Of a DNA stretch of 6,667 nt, positions 5,816-6,667 are shown piece after piece. The translations under genes and the position numbers were made by a program. Position 1 is the first letter of the stretch; each line of letters opens with the position of its first letter. The DNA is taken from contig SFLO01000040.1 of NCBI GenBank assembly GCA_004553405.1, positions 1 through 6,667 on the forward strand. The letters run 5' to 3'. The notes beneath the pieces are model-generated. The model worked only from the letters and a program-made list of their open reading frames with translations, did no database searches and had not been told where the DNA came from. The stretch is from Coriobacteriaceae bacterium. Lineage in GTDB: Bacteria; Actinomycetota; Coriobacteriia; Coriobacteriales; QAMH01.

Positions 5816-6355
5816 CTAGTCTGCGACAGGGCGCGTGAAGGCGGCCAGGGGGTCTTCTGCCTGCCACAGGACGGCGCGGCCGGCAGCCAGCGATGCGGGC
5901 AGGTCGATGAGGCGCTGGTTGGTGCTGCCGCGCCAGTGGGCGTCGTAGGAAGAGAGCTCCGCGACATACGGGCCGTCGACAAGCACGTCGCACAGGCCCA
6001 GAAGCTCCCTCGAGCCGCGAGGGGCGTCATCGGAGACGAGCTGCTCGAAGGTGTAGCCGCTGTAGGCCCACAGGCTCATGCCCGCCGCCCTCACCAGGCG
6101 GGCAAAGGGCAGCAGCTCCTCTGCCTGGCAGAAGGGCTCGCCGCCAGAAAGCGTCACGCCCTTGTTGAGCGGTGAGGCCTGCAGGGAGTCCATGAGCTCT
6201 TCTGCCTCCACCATCCGCCCGCCCTCGAAGGGATGGGTCTGGGGGTTGTGACAGCCCGGGCAGGCGTGCGGGCAGCCCTGGGTGTAGACGGCAAAGCGAA
6301 AGCCCGGCCCGTCGACGATGGACTCGCTCTCGATGCCTGCGATGCGGATGCTCAT
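5816..6355 (-). CDS. nrdG: Anaerobic ribonucleotide reductase activase (NrdG)
   Basis: This 179-residue radical SAM enzyme uses a [4Fe-4S] cluster and S-adenosylmethionine to install the glycyl radical on NrdD. The cluster motif is CPHACPGC (Cys28, Cys32, Cys35; spacing C-x3-C-x2-C, as in NrdG), preceded by VDGPGFRFAVYTQG. The SAM-binding TLSGGEPF is at 68-75. YSGYTFEQL (98-106), VLVDGPY (124-130) and WRGSTNQRLIDL (141-152) complete the family pattern. The ATG at 6353-6355 gives the typical start MSIRIAG and has GGAGGAGG just upstream. An in-frame ATG at 6412 would add 19 unrelated residues and lie inside a hairpin, so I reject it. The gene follows nrdD after 93 nt. The stop lies 119 nt before mobA begins, and no strong terminator is visible there. 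Confidence 0.95.
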   Translation of the reverse strand: MSIRIAGIESESIVDGPGFRFAVYTQGCPHACPGCHNPQTHPFEGGRMVEAEELMDSLQASPLNKGVTLSGGEPFCQAEELLPFARLVRAAGMSLWAYSGYTFEQLVSDDAPRGSRELLGLCDVLVDGPYVAELSSYDAHWRGSTNQRLIDLPASLAAGRAVLWQAEDPLAAFTRPVAD

Positions 6356-6399
6356 GGTGTCCTCCTCCTGTTGCTCGAGCTGGCACGCGCATGCAAGAA

Positions 6400-6423
6400 G
6401 GGGCGGGCACATCGGCCCGCCCC
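6400..6423 (-). terminator. GC hairpin between nrdD and nrdG (terminator or processing stem)
   Basis: On the minus strand the arms GGGGCGGGC (6415-6423) and GCCCGCCCC (6400-6408) form 9 perfect pairs around a 6-nt loop. TTCTT follows, a weak U-tract. It sits within the 93-bp gap between the nrdD stop and the nrdG start. If it terminates partially, it would lower nrdG expression relative to nrdD. It could equally protect the nrdD mRNA end. Confidence 0.6.
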
Positions 6424-6448
6424 AGGCAGCGTGCGCGTTTTGCGCGGT

Positions 6449-6667
6449 TTAGCCCTGCGCGCTCACGTCGTGCTTGACGCGGTCTGCCTCCTCGGCGCGC
6501 TTGCCGTTGTTGAAGCGGTCGAGGGTGCCCACCAGGTAGCCGGTGATGCGGCGGATGCGCTCGAACTTGACGTCGTCTTCCGTGCGGCCACAGCCAGGGC
6601 AGCGGTCGCCGATGATGCCGTTGAAGCCGCAGACCGGGTCGCGGTCGACGGGGTGGTTGATGGAACC
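6449..6667 (-). CDS. nrdD: Anaerobic ribonucleoside-triphosphate reductase (NrdD), C-terminal 72 residues
   Basis: Only the C-terminus is in the window; the start lies beyond the right edge. NrdD reduces ribonucleotides to deoxyribonucleotides in the absence of oxygen, using a glycyl radical made by NrdG. Visible residues (numbered from the window edge) include the zinc-binding region with CGFNG (Cys13) and CPGCG (Cys23, Cys26). These are followed by the glycyl-radical loop RITGYLVG, with Gly43 (6539-6541) as the expected radical site, and then RFNNGKRAEEADRVKH. The usual CxxC-CxxC set of four cysteines appears to have three: the position three residues before Cys13 is Asp (DPVC). The Cys before the radical Gly in Escherichia coli-type RVCGYL is Thr here. 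The TAA stop is at 6449-6451. Confidence 0.93.
   Translation of the reverse strand, partial: GSINHPVDRDPVCGFNGIIGDRCPGCGRTEDDVKFERIRRITGYLVGTLDRFNNGKRAEEADRVKHDVSAQG

Noticed and set aside
6356..6412. Earlier in-frame ATG for NrdG at 6412
   Set aside because: It adds 19 non-family residues, lies in the loop of a GC hairpin, and has no proper ribosome binding site. The ATG at 6355 has GGAGGAGG and the expected MSIRIAG start.

Overview
The window is high-GC (clearly GC-biased third positions) and almost fully coding, with seven complete or nearly complete genes plus one partial gene at each end. The gene set is that of an anaerobic, monoderm-type actinobacterium. It includes type III pantothenate kinase (CoaX), the oxygen-sensitive class III ribonucleotide reductase pair NrdD/NrdG, a membrane-anchored HtrA protease with a long cytoplasmic N-terminus, and an OmpR-family two-component pair. 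Coriobacteriia (Olsenella/Collinsella/Atopobium-like) is my best guess. It rests on protein style and gene content only, not on any search.

Layout, left to right. Positions 1-503 (minus) hold the N-terminal part of a sensor histidine kinase that has no membrane segment and carries a cysteine-rich head. It is translationally packed against coaX (513-1301, minus), whose stop codon runs into the kinase's ribosome binding site. A 156-bp divergent spacer separates coaX from an OmpR/PhoB-type response regulator (1458-2180, plus). This regulator converges on htrA (2261-3799, minus), with a strong hairpin terminator at 2211-2240 between them. A 177-bp spacer upstream of htrA carries a candidate 11-bp-phased direct repeat (TTCAGC) of the kind OmpR-family regulators bind.

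Next comes a two-gene minus-strand operon: mobA-like nucleotidyltransferase (5034-5696, TTG start) and a PF11449/ArsP_2-type metal permease (3977-5044, TTG start, overlapping the mobA end by 11 nt). The permease has a very Cys/His-rich central loop. A -10-like TATACT sits upstream of mobA. Finally nrdG (5816-6355) and the C-terminus of nrdD (6449-6667) lie in the order nrdD-nrdG on the minus strand, with a GC hairpin between them.

Functionally the window combines envelope-stress proteolysis and signalling (kinase, regulator, HtrA), CoA synthesis, metal and molybdenum cofactor handling, and anaerobic dNTP synthesis. I do not see phage, transposon, CRISPR, tRNA or rRNA sequence. I do not see a clearly new system. 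The points most worth a second look are the soluble Cys-rich kinase split from its likely regulator by coaX, the metal-binding loop of the permease, the phased repeat before htrA, and the altered cysteine pattern at the NrdD C-terminus.
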